Shown: positions 17,054 to 25,244, counted from the first letter of the stretch. The stretch is 36,533 nt of DNA from Myxococcota bacterium (GCA_028284955.1 JANQQS010000167.1:1-36533); one strand, 5' to 3'. Made by a program: numbers and translations. The notes: generated from the letters alone by a model not told the origin.

Positions 17054-18064
17054 ATGCTGACACGAAATCTTTCTTGCTTATTTGTCGCGGCAACGCTCGT
17101 GGTCGGGGTGGGCTGCGGAGACGACGACACCACCGCCCGTGACAGCGGTACGACTCTTCGTGACAGCGGCACAATCCTTCGCGACAGCGGCACAATCCTT
17201 CGCGACAGCGGCACAAACGATGGTTCCGCGGGCGATTCCAGCGCAGGCGACGCGGCCACCGACGGGGGACCTCCGGAAATGACAATCGTCCTAAGGTTTG
17301 CGCACCTTATCGGCGGCGCGGGCCCGGTCGGAGTCTGCGCCGATACCGGCACGGAGATTACGCTTCTCAACTCGCTCCTCAGCGACGGAGCGCCGCCCGC
17401 TCTCGGCGAAGGAAACGTGACCGACTTTGTGCTCGCGCCGGTCTCGGCGCTGCCTGCTGGGACAACGCTTGAGGTCTATGCGTTTGACGACATCTCCGGG
17501 ACGGCATGTCCGGATGGCACGGGAAGCGAAGAAGCGGTCATTTCAGTCGCGCTCGCAGATTTGAACATCGATCCCGAAAACGCGTACACCATCGCCGCGG
17601 TTGGCGACCTAGACGCAAGCGAAGCGGACGACCAGCCAACGCTCATTGCCGTCGAGGAGGTCTTCGCGCCCATGGACAGCGGAATGGTCTCGATTACGGT
17701 CGTGAACGCAGTGCCCGGGTCGCCTCCAGTGATATTCTGCCAACAGGGTTCGTCGGGCAGCGAAGTCGACCTGATTCCCGATGTCGCAGAAGGGCTTGAA
17801 TTCAAACAAGCCGCGACGACCGAAGTCGACCACGACGACCTCGACGCCATCGGCGGAACCCTCAAACTCTATTTTCTTGGGTTGCCCGTGGACGACGGCG
17901 GACGACGGTGCACCGATTTCGACGGCAGCACCTTCACTGGCGTTCGAACTGGCCACGCATCCTACATGGCAATTCCCAACAACGGCGGAGCGGTGACGCT
18001 GTTCCGGGACCAAGTGAGCGACACCAGTGTAACTGGCGCGCAGAATATTGCGCCCGCGCAATAA
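17054..18064 (+). CDS. DUF4397-like lipoprotein
   Basis: The 336-residue protein has lipobox VGVGC (Cys23) followed by a low-complexity linker built on (R-D-S-G-T-I/T-L) repeats. Residues ~75-190 and ~205-320 look like two beta-sandwich units: LRFAHLIGGAGPVGVCADTG ... LPAGTTLEVYAFD ... AYTIAAVGDLD, then VSITVVNAVPGSPPVIFC. This is the style of the DUF4397 modules common in myxobacterial lipoproteins; I infer the family from pattern only. GGAAGGGA precedes the start. Four Cys in the mature domain suggest disulfides and an extracytoplasmic site. A 3' remnant of a second copy lies at 22120-22230. Confidence 0.6.
   Translation: MLTRNLSCLFVAATLVVGVGCGDDDTTARDSGTTLRDSGTILRDSGTILRDSGTNDGSAGDSSAGDAATDGGPPEMTIVLRFAHLIGGAGPVGVCADTGTEITLLNSLLSDGAPPALGEGNVTDFVLAPVSALPAGTTLEVYAFDDISGTACPDGTGSEEAVISVALADLNIDPENAYTIAAVGDLDASEADDQPTLIAVEEVFAPMDSGMVSITVVNAVPGSPPVIFCQQGSSGSEVDLIPDVAEGLEFKQAATTEVDHDDLDAIGGTLKLYFLGLPVDDGGRRCTDFDGSTFTGVRTGHASYMAIPNNGGAVTLFRDQVSDTSVTGAQNIAPAQ
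17138..17215 (+). repeat. 21-bp in-frame tandem repeat
   Basis: Three full copies and a partial fourth copy of a 21-base unit encode RDSGT(I/T)L in the linker of the DUF4397-like lipoprotein. Copies two and three differ by one base (CGT/CGC), implying recent expansion. Length variation would change the surface tether without breaking the frame. Confidence 0.9.
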
Positions 18065-18094
18065 CGTGTTCCAATCAAACGCCAAATCAAAAAA

Positions 18095-18115
18095 ATTCGT
18101 GAACGGTACGCAAAA
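18095..18115 (+). other. Possible short scar of a pectate-lyase gene tail
   Basis: The bases around GTGAACGGTACGCAA resemble the last codons of gene D (CTGAACGGTACGCAA encoding LNGTQ), here in the 67-base gap before the RCC1 gene. A similar scrap (GAAGAGTTCTCAAACGGTAG) sits at 22271-22290 before the second RCC1 gene. Each match is short, so chance is possible; the repeated position is what makes it notable. Confidence 0.35.
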
Positions 18116-18131
18116 CCAAACAAGGTAACCA

Positions 18132-19913
18132 TTGCCTAAATACGGTCGAAGGCATGTGCATGGTGGATGGGTGGCCGCATTGCTGCTTCTGGCATCTTGC
18201 GGATCCAGCGAACGGTCGCTGACATGGAGCGTCGGTTTTGAAGACGAAAACCTGAGTGCTCGCGCCACCCTCCTCCGCGGTCGGATTTTGGAAGGCGGCT
18301 GCGATTCGGGGGTGATTCTGTATAGCGCCGAGCAAGACCGGCAAGGCGAAGGAATGATGGATGCGCCGCCCAGCCTACCTCCCGGCACATATAGTTTCGT
18401 CGGTGAGGCTCAAGATGGGGAATGTCGCGCGTTCGCCCGTGGCTGTACGGAGGTAGAGCTCCCGAGCGAAGGAATGACCATCGTCGTGACCCTTCGAGAG
18501 AGCGACGAGGTAACCTTGTGTGGCGAGCGCGAGTGCGAGAACGGACGGTGTTCTTCGTGCGAATCGAACGATGATTGCGCAGAATGCCTCATCTGCGACC
18601 CGGCTACCCGCGGCTGTGTTCCCGACGAAGAGGGGAGAATGTGTCAGGACGGAGCCGGGGCATGCCGCAGCGGTAACTGCTGCGCTGGCTGCTGGGATGG
18701 GATGCGGTGCCAAGACGGAGGGGTCATCAACGCGTGCGGCGCCGGCGGAGGGGCATGCCAAGAATGCGCCTGCCCGGCAACGACTTGCGCGGCCGGCGCA
18801 TGCACGATCGCCGAGCCCGTGCAGCAAGCCGATACAGGCGACTTTCATGCATGCGCGGTCACTTCCAACGGCAGCATGTGGTGCTGGGGCAACAACTCGC
18901 GCGGGCAGCTCGGTATCGGAGAAAGAGACAACACCTCGACACAACCGATGCGGGTCGGTTCGCACTCGGATTGGCGTATGGTCTCAACCGGCGAGAACTT
19001 TGGATGCGCGATTCGCAACGACGGCAGTCTGTGGTGCTGGGGCGACAACGGGTTTCAACAGCTCGCCAGCGCGACGCTGTCGCTGAGCGATGTGCCTCTT
19101 CAAATCGAGAGCGACACGGATTGGCAGATGGTTCGCGCGGGACGTTATTCCGCGACCGTCTGTGGCCTTCGAGGAGCTTCTTTGTACTGCTGGGGCCGCG
19201 ACACCCGCGGACAACTCGGCGTCGGCGGCACTGGAGACGAAATGACTCCAGACAGGGAAAAAGTTCGCGGTTCGCCGACGTTGGTGGAGCCAGCCGACGT
19301 ATGGGCCTCGGTTTCTGTGGGCAACACGCACACCTGCGCGATTCGCACAAACAACTCTCTCTGGTGCTGGGGCAACGCGGACAACAGCCGGCTCGGGACA
19401 GGCGACACCATGAACCAGGTCGTGCCCGCTCAGGTAGGCGCCGATCTCGATTGGGCCACCGTTACGGCGGGTCTGGACCATACATGCGCCACGAAGACGG
19501 ACGGTTCGTTGTGGTGCTGGGGACGAAACTCCGTGGGCGCGTTGGGCTTGGGTGACAACGAAACGAGAATGATGCCCACCGAGGTCAGCAGCCTAACCAA
19601 CGTTGTCGAAGTTGCGGCAGGCGACCAAGGCACCTGCGCGATGACAGAAGACAGCAGCGGAATCGCCCTCTACTGCTGGGGAGATAATGATGATGGTCAG
19701 CTTGGTCTGGGGACCGTAGATAGCGCGCTGACACCGTTGCAAGTGGACGAGCGCGTCGACTGGCTGCCGGGAACGCTATCCGTCGGTTTTTCAGTCTCGT
19801 GCGCGGGGCATTCCGACGGCAGCCTCGATTGTTTTGGAGAGAATGACATGGGGCAGCTCGGCCAAGGGAACAACGAGCCAGCAACTACGCCGACCGGCGT
19901 CTGTATTCGCTGA
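18132..19913 (+). CDS. RCC1-propeller lipoprotein, copy 1
   Basis: The 593-residue protein starts at a TTG (18132). The start is supported by AAGGTAACCATTG, conserved before the second copy, and by a good lipoprotein signal (LLASC, Cys23). Residues ~30-125 are an unassigned beta domain. Residues ~130-235 form a Cys-rich collar (CENGRCSSCESNDDCAECLI and onward) of myxobacterial type. Residues ~240-590 are seven RCC1-type blades, each with (L/M)xCWG(N/D/R)...GxLG; the last is LDCFGENDMGQLGQG. It is a surface-displayed propeller, probably for binding proteins or polysaccharides; no enzyme motif is seen. Its DUF4397-like neighbour is 67 bases upstream and likely co-transcribed. Copy 2 (22312-24093) has identical length. 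Confidence 0.85.
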   Translation: MPKYGRRHVHGGWVAALLLLASCGSSERSLTWSVGFEDENLSARATLLRGRILEGGCDSGVILYSAEQDRQGEGMMDAPPSLPPGTYSFVGEAQDGECRAFARGCTEVELPSEGMTIVVTLRESDEVTLCGERECENGRCSSCESNDDCAECLICDPATRGCVPDEEGRMCQDGAGACRSGNCCAGCWDGMRCQDGGVINACGAGGGACQECACPATTCAAGACTIAEPVQQADTGDFHACAVTSNGSMWCWGNNSRGQLGIGERDNTSTQPMRVGSHSDWRMVSTGENFGCAIRNDGSLWCWGDNGFQQLASATLSLSDVPLQIESDTDWQMVRAGRYSATVCGLRGASLYCWGRDTRGQLGVGGTGDEMTPDREKVRGSPTLVEPADVWASVSVGNTHTCAIRTNNSLWCWGNADNSRLGTGDTMNQVVPAQVGADLDWATVTAGLDHTCATKTDGSLWCWGRNSVGALGLGDNETRMMPTEVSSLTNVVEVAAGDQGTCAMTEDSSGIALYCWGDNDDGQLGLGTVDSALTPLQVDERVDWLPGTLSVGFSVSCAGHSDGSLDCFGENDMGQLGQGNNEPATTPTGVCIR

Positions 19914-20035
19914 GCCCGTATGCCACTCCGAAATCGATTGGCCTAGCGTTCACCGTTGGTCTCGCGCTTTGCGATGTTCTGACTTCGTTGGTACTGTGAA
20001 AGCATAGCGGTCGGGGTGTATCGGAGCATGTAAGC

Positions 20036-21607
20036 ATGTATGTAGATGTGCGCAGCAACCGGCTTGTGTTGATTGTGTGCGCGTGGTTCTTCGCTCTGGC
20101 GTGCGACCACAAAACCAGCGGTCTTGGTCCCCAAGACTCGGACGCAGCCCGCGATGTTCCTAGTGACACGTCGCTTCCCGATCAAACGCGGGATGCGGCG
20201 CGCGCCGACGGCTCGACGAACGACAGTGGGAACGCATGCGCGAACGGCCTCATTCCGGCGTTTCCAGGCGCAGAGGGAGGCGGAGCGGCATCGGTCGGAG
20301 GCCGCGGGGGCCGGGTTCTTGAAGTGACTACGCTGGCCGACAGCGGCGCAGGCAGCCTGCGCGCCGCGCTGGATGCCCCAGGACCACGAATCGTTGTGTT
20401 CCGCACTTCAGGCACGATTCGTCTCCAGCGACCGCTCAGCATCGATCGACCGTTCGTCACCGTAGCGGGCCAAACTGCGCCGGGCGGTGGAGTGATGCTC
20501 AGCGGCGAAGACATCGACCTGCAGCCGCTCTCGATCGGCACGCACGATGTCATTCTGCGCTATCTGAAGATTCGTACCGGGCGCGGCGATTCTTATCGAC
20601 CAGGCGCGGGAGACGTGATCGCGATGGGGGAAGGCGGCGATCTCTTCAACGTCATCATCGATCACTGCTCTTTGAGCTGGGGCAATGACGAGAATGTGGC
20701 GCTGTGGTCAGACTCTGGTGTGATTCGCGATGTCACGATCTCAAACAACATCATCTCAGAAGGATTGCACCATGATCGACACAGCACAGGGCTGATCGTC
20801 GGCAGCAACTTAATCTGCGAGGACATTCAGCGCATCAGCGTCCACCACAACTTCTTCGCCCACAACTACAACCGAAACCCGTATCTCAAGGTTGCGTCGC
20901 AAGAGGTGATCAACAACATCGTCTACAACTGGGGCTGGCTGGCCACGCAGATTGCGGGCGGGGTCGAGATCGACATTGTAGGCAACCTGTACAAAGCTGG
21001 AGTCGACGATCAGGGAAGGTCTGAGGTCGCGTGGCGTTCGGATCGACGCAGCTGCAACGAGGGCCCGCCCGGGCCACCGTCGATTCATCTGGCGGGCAAC
21101 GTCGGCCCGCACAACGACGACCCAAGTGTCGATGGATGGGACACCATGCTCGAACGCACGGAAGCGTGGGCGAACCCTCCTCCGTTCACTCGTCCCACCC
21201 GCGTGACGCGCGACTACCAGCGCTCGAATCGAATGTCGTTCGCTGCGTGTCCGGTCACCATCGATCCCGTGCAGGAGCTGGAAGACACGCTGCTTCCGAA
21301 CGTCGGCGCAAGCCGTCGACTCGACGCGCGAGGGGAATGGGTAAGCAATCGGGACGAAGTCGACCAGCGTGTGTTACGCGAATATAGAGATGGCGGAGGC
21401 GCGATCATCCTCACCGAATCGGACGTCGGCGGATTTCCGGATGTCGCGAGCGGCGAGCCCTACACCGACACCGACCGAGACGGTATGGCGGATGAGTGGG
21501 AACGAATCCATGGGTTCAATCCTTCTTCAGCATCTGACGGGCCAACAGATCGAGACGGCGACGGCTACACGAACGCGGAAGAGTTTCTGAACGGCACTCA
21601 ACCCTGA
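20036..21607 (+). CDS. Pectate-lyase-like (PL1-type) beta-helix lipoprotein, paralogue E
   Basis: The 523-residue protein has lipobox ALAC (Cys23) and MY..VR at the start, as in C and D. It has FPGAEGGGAASVGGRGGRVL, PFVTVAGQTAPGGGVMLSGE, IDHCSLSWGNDENVALWSDS, GLHHDRHSTGLIVGSN and HHNFFAHNYNRNPYLKVA, plus C-terminal Ca loops DTDRDGMADEWE and DRDGDGYTNAEEFLNG. It differs from C and D at two sites in the cleft: GLHHDRHS for ALDHDGHS, and HNYNRNP for HNDNRNP. These may shift substrate preference. Its last 81 bases overlap the antisense tail of the deleted lipoprotein ORF. A near-copy of its last ~23 codons plus 3' flank lies at 24165-24252. Confidence 0.88.
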   Translation: MYVDVRSNRLVLIVCAWFFALACDHKTSGLGPQDSDAARDVPSDTSLPDQTRDAARADGSTNDSGNACANGLIPAFPGAEGGGAASVGGRGGRVLEVTTLADSGAGSLRAALDAPGPRIVVFRTSGTIRLQRPLSIDRPFVTVAGQTAPGGGVMLSGEDIDLQPLSIGTHDVILRYLKIRTGRGDSYRPGAGDVIAMGEGGDLFNVIIDHCSLSWGNDENVALWSDSGVIRDVTISNNIISEGLHHDRHSTGLIVGSNLICEDIQRISVHHNFFAHNYNRNPYLKVASQEVINNIVYNWGWLATQIAGGVEIDIVGNLYKAGVDDQGRSEVAWRSDRRSCNEGPPGPPSIHLAGNVGPHNDDPSVDGWDTMLERTEAWANPPPFTRPTRVTRDYQRSNRMSFAACPVTIDPVQELEDTLLPNVGASRRLDARGEWVSNRDEVDQRVLREYRDGGGAIILTESDVGGFPDVASGEPYTDTDRDGMADEWERIHGFNPSSASDGPTDRDGDGYTNAEEFLNGTQP

Positions 21608-21631
21608 GGGTTTGTTAGAGCTTGAGCTCCG

Positions 21632-21961
21632 CATAGTGAATGTCGCCGGTATCAACCCCATGTCGAATTCGTTCAGCGCGATGATGTCGCCGTCTTGCAG
21701 CAACCACACATCTGAGTCTGCGGCCGCATCGACCAAAGTGAACGCGATATCTGCGGTGACCGGATACGCCTCCACTGTCGAATCCGCTGTCGAAGGTTGA
21801 TCCGACGACTTAGTGTTTGAGGTGCACCAGGCAAAACCTGCACCTCCGAAGAGTGCGCCCGCCAGCAATGGGAGTTTCAGCGCACAGCGCTCTTGAAGCT
21901 GTTCCGCCAAACGCTCGTAGCCATCACGCTCACGCTGAAGCTCTGCCAGCGACTGTTCCAC
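21632..21961 (-). pseudogene. Internally deleted copy of the two-domain N/D-P-linker lipoprotein
   Basis: Residues ~26-100 of this minus-strand frame (KLPLLAGALFGGAGFAWCTS ... FTLVDAAADSDVWLLQDGDI ... NEFDMGL) align with the start of the lipoprotein at 24255-25244. After MGL the homology stops. The DNA then jumps to the 3' flank of the intact gene (GGAGCTCAAGCTCTAACA), so roughly 700 bases are missing and the frame runs on to 21527, inside gene E. The first ~24 codons (GTG start 21961; QSLAELQRERDGYERLAEQL) are a coiled coil not found in the intact copy. They recall the leucine-zipper N-terminus of IS66-type transposases. Expression as a fusion peptide cannot be excluded. Confidence 0.65.
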
Positions 21962-22119
21962 CGTAGTCTACGGTCGAGTGCCGCTCAGGAACTCCAATGT
22001 GAGCGCTGGATGCTCGCGGGGCGCCTGGTTTTGGCGCGCTACAAAAACGCTCGCGCGTTCACCCCTTCCTAGGGTAGTTTCTTAGGCATTCGATAGTAGA
22101 TCACGAAGGCACGACTGTC

Positions 22120-22230
22120 GGGACAGCGTACATGGCGATTCCCAACAACGGCGGAGCGGCGACGCTGTTTCGCGACACGATCAGCATGAGCAGCGTAACC
22201 GGTGTAAAGAATATCGCGCCCGCGCCATGA
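22120..22230 (+). pseudogene. C-terminal stub of a second DUF4397-like gene
   Basis: The frame ending TGA 22230 reads AYMAIPNNGGAATLFRDTIS and then SSVTGVKNIAPAP. It matches residues ~299-336 of the intact gene (SYMAIPNNGGAVTLFRDQVS...VTGAQNIAPAQ) with the same position relative to a downstream RCC1 gene. The N-terminal ~300 codons are gone. Bases 21962-22119 hold no gene I can support; on the minus strand they may be IS-derived. Confidence 0.8.
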
Positions 22231-22270
22231 CTTTGCTCCGATCAAACGTCGGCGCTCTCGGGATAGGCGA

Positions 22271-22290
22271 GAAGAGTTCTCAAACGGTAG
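22271..22290 (+). other. Possible short scar of a pectate-lyase gene tail (second RCC1 leader)
   Basis: GAAGAGTTCTCAAACGGTAG resembles the E-E-F-L-N-G-T end of genes C-E (GAAGAGTTCCTGAACGGTAC). It lies between the DUF4397 stub and the second RCC1 gene. Confidence 0.4.
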
Positions 22291-22311
22291 CAACCTAGAC
22301 CAAGGTAACAA

Positions 22312-24093
22312 TTGCCCAGACACAGTTTATTGCATTCGTGTGGTGGATGTGCGTGCTTGCTTGTGCTGCTGGCATCGTGTGGATCCAGCGAGCGTGCGCT
22401 GTCGTGGAGCATTCGGTTCGAAGACGAAAGCCTAAGCGCTCGTGCCACCCTCCTCCGAGGACGTATTCTGGAGGGCGGCTGCGATTCGGGCGTGATTCTA
22501 TACAGCGCGGACCAAGACCGGCAGGGCGAAGGCATGATCGTCACGCCGCCCAGCCTGCCTCCGGGCACCTATAGTTTTTTCGGTGAGGCCCAAGACGAGG
22601 AGTGCCGCGCGTACGCCCGAGGGTGCACGGAGGTGGAGCTTCCTAGCGAAGGGATGACGGTCGTCGTAACCCTTCGAGAGAGCGAAGAACTGACCCTGTG
22701 TGGCGCGCGGGAGTGCGAGAACGGACGGTGTTCGTCGTGCGAATCGGACGACGACTGCGCGGAATGCCTGGTATGCGACCCCGCAACCCGCGGCTGCGTC
22801 CCCGACGGAGACGGGACGGCGTGTCAAGAAGGCACAGGGATGTGCCGTGGCGGCAGCTGCTGCGCGGGCTGCTGGGACGGGACGCGATGCCAAGGCGGAG
22901 GCGTCATCGAAGCGTGCGGCGCGGGCGGAAGCACTTGTCAGGAATGCGTGTGCCCGGCGACGACGTGCACGGACGGCGAATGCGTGATCGCAGAGCCCGT
23001 GCAGCAAGCCGATGCCGGCGACCTTCACGCGTGCGCGGTGACGTCGAACGGCAACTTATGGTGTTGGGGCGACAATATGCGCGGTGAGCTGGGCATCGGG
23101 GAAAGAGACAATACCTCGGCGCTGCCGATGCGGGTTGGCTCGAGCTCGGATTGGCGGATGGTTACGACCGGCGAAAATTTTTCGTGCGCGATTCGCAACG
23201 ACGGTAGTTTGTGGTGCTGGGGCGACAACGGTTTTCGGCAACTTGGCAGCGACACGCTGGGACTCAGCGAAGTACCCCTCCGAATCGGCAACGACTCGGA
23301 CTGGCGAATGGTTCGCGCGGGTCGTTTTTCAGCGACCGTCTGCGGACTGCGCGGAGATTCTTTGTATTGCTGGGGGCGCGATACGCGTGGGCAACTCGGC
23401 GTCGGAGGCACGGGAGACGCAATGACTCCGGACCCGGAAAAATCACGCAGCACACCAACGCAGGTGGGGCCCGCGGACGTATGGTCTTTTGTTTCGGTGG
23501 GCAATACCCACACCTGCGCCGTTCGCACCAACGGGTCGCTTTGGTGTTGGGGCAACGCAGAGCAAGGGAGGCTCGGAACCGGCGATACCATGGATCAACT
23601 TTTCCCCGTTCAAGTGGGCACCGATCTGGATTGGGTGACCGTTGCGCCGGGTCTGGATCATACCTGCGCCACGAAGACCGACAGCACGTTGTGGTGCTGG
23701 GGGCGAAACTCGGTGGGCGCTTTGGGCTTGGGCGACAACGAGACGAGAATGATGCCCACCGAGGTCAGTGGCTTCGCCGACGTCGCCGAGGTCGTATCGG
23801 GCAACCAAGCCACGTGCGCGATACAGCAGGATGGCAGCGAGACATCGCTCTACTGCTGGGGAACGAACGCCCGCGGCCTGCTCGGTTTGGGAACCGTAGC
23901 CAGTGCATTGACGCCGTTTCAGGTAGACGAACGCGTCGACTGGCTGCCCGGAACATTGTCTATTGGGTTTACATTTTCATGCGCGGGGCATGCCGATGGC
24001 AGCCTCGATTGTTTTGGGGAGAACGATATGGGACAGCTCGGCCAAGGAAACACCGAGCCTTCTTCGACGCCAACCGGGGTGTGCATCCGCTGA
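22312..24093 (+). CDS. RCC1-propeller lipoprotein, copy 2
   Basis: The 593-residue paralogue of the gene at 18132-19913 has the same length and domain order. It has a TTG start (AAGGTAACAATTG), lipobox LLASC (Cys23), a beta domain, a Cys-rich collar (~130-235) and seven RCC1-type blades ending LDCFGENDMGQLGQG. Most differences are conservative, so both copies appear functional. Blade edges vary most (NNSRGQ/DNMRGE, DNDDGQ/TNARGL), which would suit diversification of a binding surface. Upstream it has only the DUF4397 stub instead of a full partner, so its promoter must lie in 22231-22311 or further upstream. Confidence 0.85.
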   Translation: MPRHSLLHSCGGCACLLVLLASCGSSERALSWSIRFEDESLSARATLLRGRILEGGCDSGVILYSADQDRQGEGMIVTPPSLPPGTYSFFGEAQDEECRAYARGCTEVELPSEGMTVVVTLRESEELTLCGARECENGRCSSCESDDDCAECLVCDPATRGCVPDGDGTACQEGTGMCRGGSCCAGCWDGTRCQGGGVIEACGAGGSTCQECVCPATTCTDGECVIAEPVQQADAGDLHACAVTSNGNLWCWGDNMRGELGIGERDNTSALPMRVGSSSDWRMVTTGENFSCAIRNDGSLWCWGDNGFRQLGSDTLGLSEVPLRIGNDSDWRMVRAGRFSATVCGLRGDSLYCWGRDTRGQLGVGGTGDAMTPDPEKSRSTPTQVGPADVWSFVSVGNTHTCAVRTNGSLWCWGNAEQGRLGTGDTMDQLFPVQVGTDLDWVTVAPGLDHTCATKTDSTLWCWGRNSVGALGLGDNETRMMPTEVSGFADVAEVVSGNQATCAIQQDGSETSLYCWGTNARGLLGLGTVASALTPFQVDERVDWLPGTLSIGFTFSCAGHADGSLDCFGENDMGQLGQGNTEPSSTPTGVCIR

Positions 24094-24164
24094 GCGACAG
24101 CAATGTGCGAGGTCGAGCTTTGCGGCGCTGGGCTTCTAGGTAGTGTGAAGAGCTAGGTGATGGT

Positions 24165-24252
24165 CCGACAGATCGAGACGGCGACGGCTACACAAATGCG
24201 GAAGAGTTTCTGAACGGCACTCAACCCTGAGGGTCTGTTAGAGCTTGAGCTC
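24165..24252 (+). pseudogene. Pectate-lyase tail plus 3' flank, duplicated from gene E
   Basis: Bases 24165-24231 encode GPTDRDGDGYTNAEEFLNGT plus QP-stop, nearly identical in DNA to 21540-21607. The match continues past the stop (GAGGGTCTGTTAGAGCTTGAGCTC). The rest of the lyase gene is absent; upstream is the end of RCC1 copy 2. The fragment abuts the 3' end of the intact minus-strand lipoprotein, exactly as the real gene E abuts the deleted lipoprotein. Confidence 0.85.
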
Positions 24253-24254
24253 CA

Positions 24255-25244
24255 CTACAGCACGCTCAGGTCCCATCTTGGTCCGATGTGGCCGCAGCCA
24301 TCGCGACCGATATCCACTCGGCCAGGACAGTCATCCTCGTCTCCCGCGTCGTTGGGGGGTCCGTTGCCGCATTGAATGTCGTTGTACACGGGCCGCCCGT
24401 CGCGCCCCGGGCCGGGACCGATGGCATCGCAGACTTCGCGCACGGTTCGTCTACCGCGAGGCGTGTCTACGAGGATCGAGCCGATGTTGTGGTCGAACGT
24501 CGAATCGCAGTAGCACTTGTCGCCGACGGAGTAGCTATCTCGCCAATTCGGTCGGGGATTTCGTCCGGCAACGGTGCGGACGGTCACGATGTCGGGATGG
24601 GTTCCTGGCGGGTTTTGTGGGTCGGGGTCGGGAGCAGGAGCGGGATCGGGATCGGGATCAGGAGCGGGACCTGGATCGGGATCGGGGGCAGGAGCAGGGT
24701 TGGGATCGGGGGCGGGAGCAGGGTTGGGATTCGGGTTTGTGGCGACGATCTCCACCGTGATGTTGTGGGCGCCCAGTGTCTCCCCGGCACCTCGGTCTTC
24801 GGAATACAATTTCACTCCGATTTCGTATTCGCCCGGCGCGGGGTTCCATGCGCGGTAGTCGCCGCCTCGATCGCCGGCGATTGCGTAGGGCACGAAGTTT
24901 TCCGTGCTGAACACAGATCCATTCAAAGAAAAACGAGCGCTTTGGTGATTCGTCGCGGTAGTGTCGGCCCGCACGCTCAACCCCATGACGAATTCGTCCA
25001 ATGCGATGACGTCGCCGTTTTGTAGCAACCGCACGTCTGAGTCCGTGGACGCGTCGACCAAGGTGAGCGTGATATTGGCAGTGACTGGAAACGTCTCCAC
25101 CGTCGAGGGTTCATTCGGCGATGTAGCATTTGACGTGCACGCCAAGCATCCGGCCAATGCTCCGGCCAGGAACGGGAGTTTCAGCGCTACTCTGCGAGTA
25201 CGGACGAAGCAGGTAGCACGAACGAAATACTGGCTCGCAATCAT
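24255..25244 (-). CDS. Two-domain secreted lipoprotein with N/D-P repeat linker
   Basis: The 329-residue protein starts at ATG 25244 (GAGG ~8 bases upstream). It has a signal peptide with lipobox LAC-T (Cys36). Residues ~50-175 form a beta-sandwich module of the kind LTLVDASTDSDV...DGDVI...RADT...ENFVPYAIAGDRGGDYRAW...YSEDRGAGETLG, which I know as a recurrent non-catalytic module of secreted bacterial enzymes. Residues ~176-222 are a (N/D)P(A/D)P linker. Residues ~222-329 are a Cys-rich domain (CYCDSTFDHN ... CDAIGPGPG ... IQCGNGPPND ... CPGRVDIGRDGC) with about six Cys. No catalytic motif is visible; a polysaccharide-binding role is inferred from its lyase neighbours. A decayed copy lies at 21632-21961. 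Confidence 0.75.
   Translation of the reverse strand: MIASQYFVRATCFVRTRRVALKLPFLAGALAGCLACTSNATSPNEPSTVETFPVTANITLTLVDASTDSDVRLLQNGDVIALDEFVMGLSVRADTTATNHQSARFSLNGSVFSTENFVPYAIAGDRGGDYRAWNPAPGEYEIGVKLYSEDRGAGETLGAHNITVEIVATNPNPNPAPAPDPNPAPAPDPDPGPAPDPDPDPAPAPDPDPQNPPGTHPDIVTVRTVAGRNPRPNWRDSYSVGDKCYCDSTFDHNIGSILVDTPRGRRTVREVCDAIGPGPGRDGRPVYNDIQCGNGPPNDAGDEDDCPGRVDIGRDGCGHIGPRWDLSVL
24619..24736. repeat. G/C-rich tandem repeat encoding the N/D-P linker
   Basis: Repeated GGATCGGG and GGAGCAGGGTTGGGATCGGG units encode the linker of the minus-strand lipoprotein. Such DNA tends to change length by slippage, and the strand with G-runs could form G-quadruplex structures. Confidence 0.8.

Noticed and set aside
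17609-18388. 259-codon minus-strand open frame (and the similar one at 22242-22568)
   Set aside because: Antisense to the DUF4397-like and RCC1 genes; similarity between the two frames follows from duplication of the real genes.
24619-24736. Repeat array as a regulatory or CRISPR element
   Set aside because: It is an in-frame (N/D)-P-(A/D)-P linker of a real lipoprotein.
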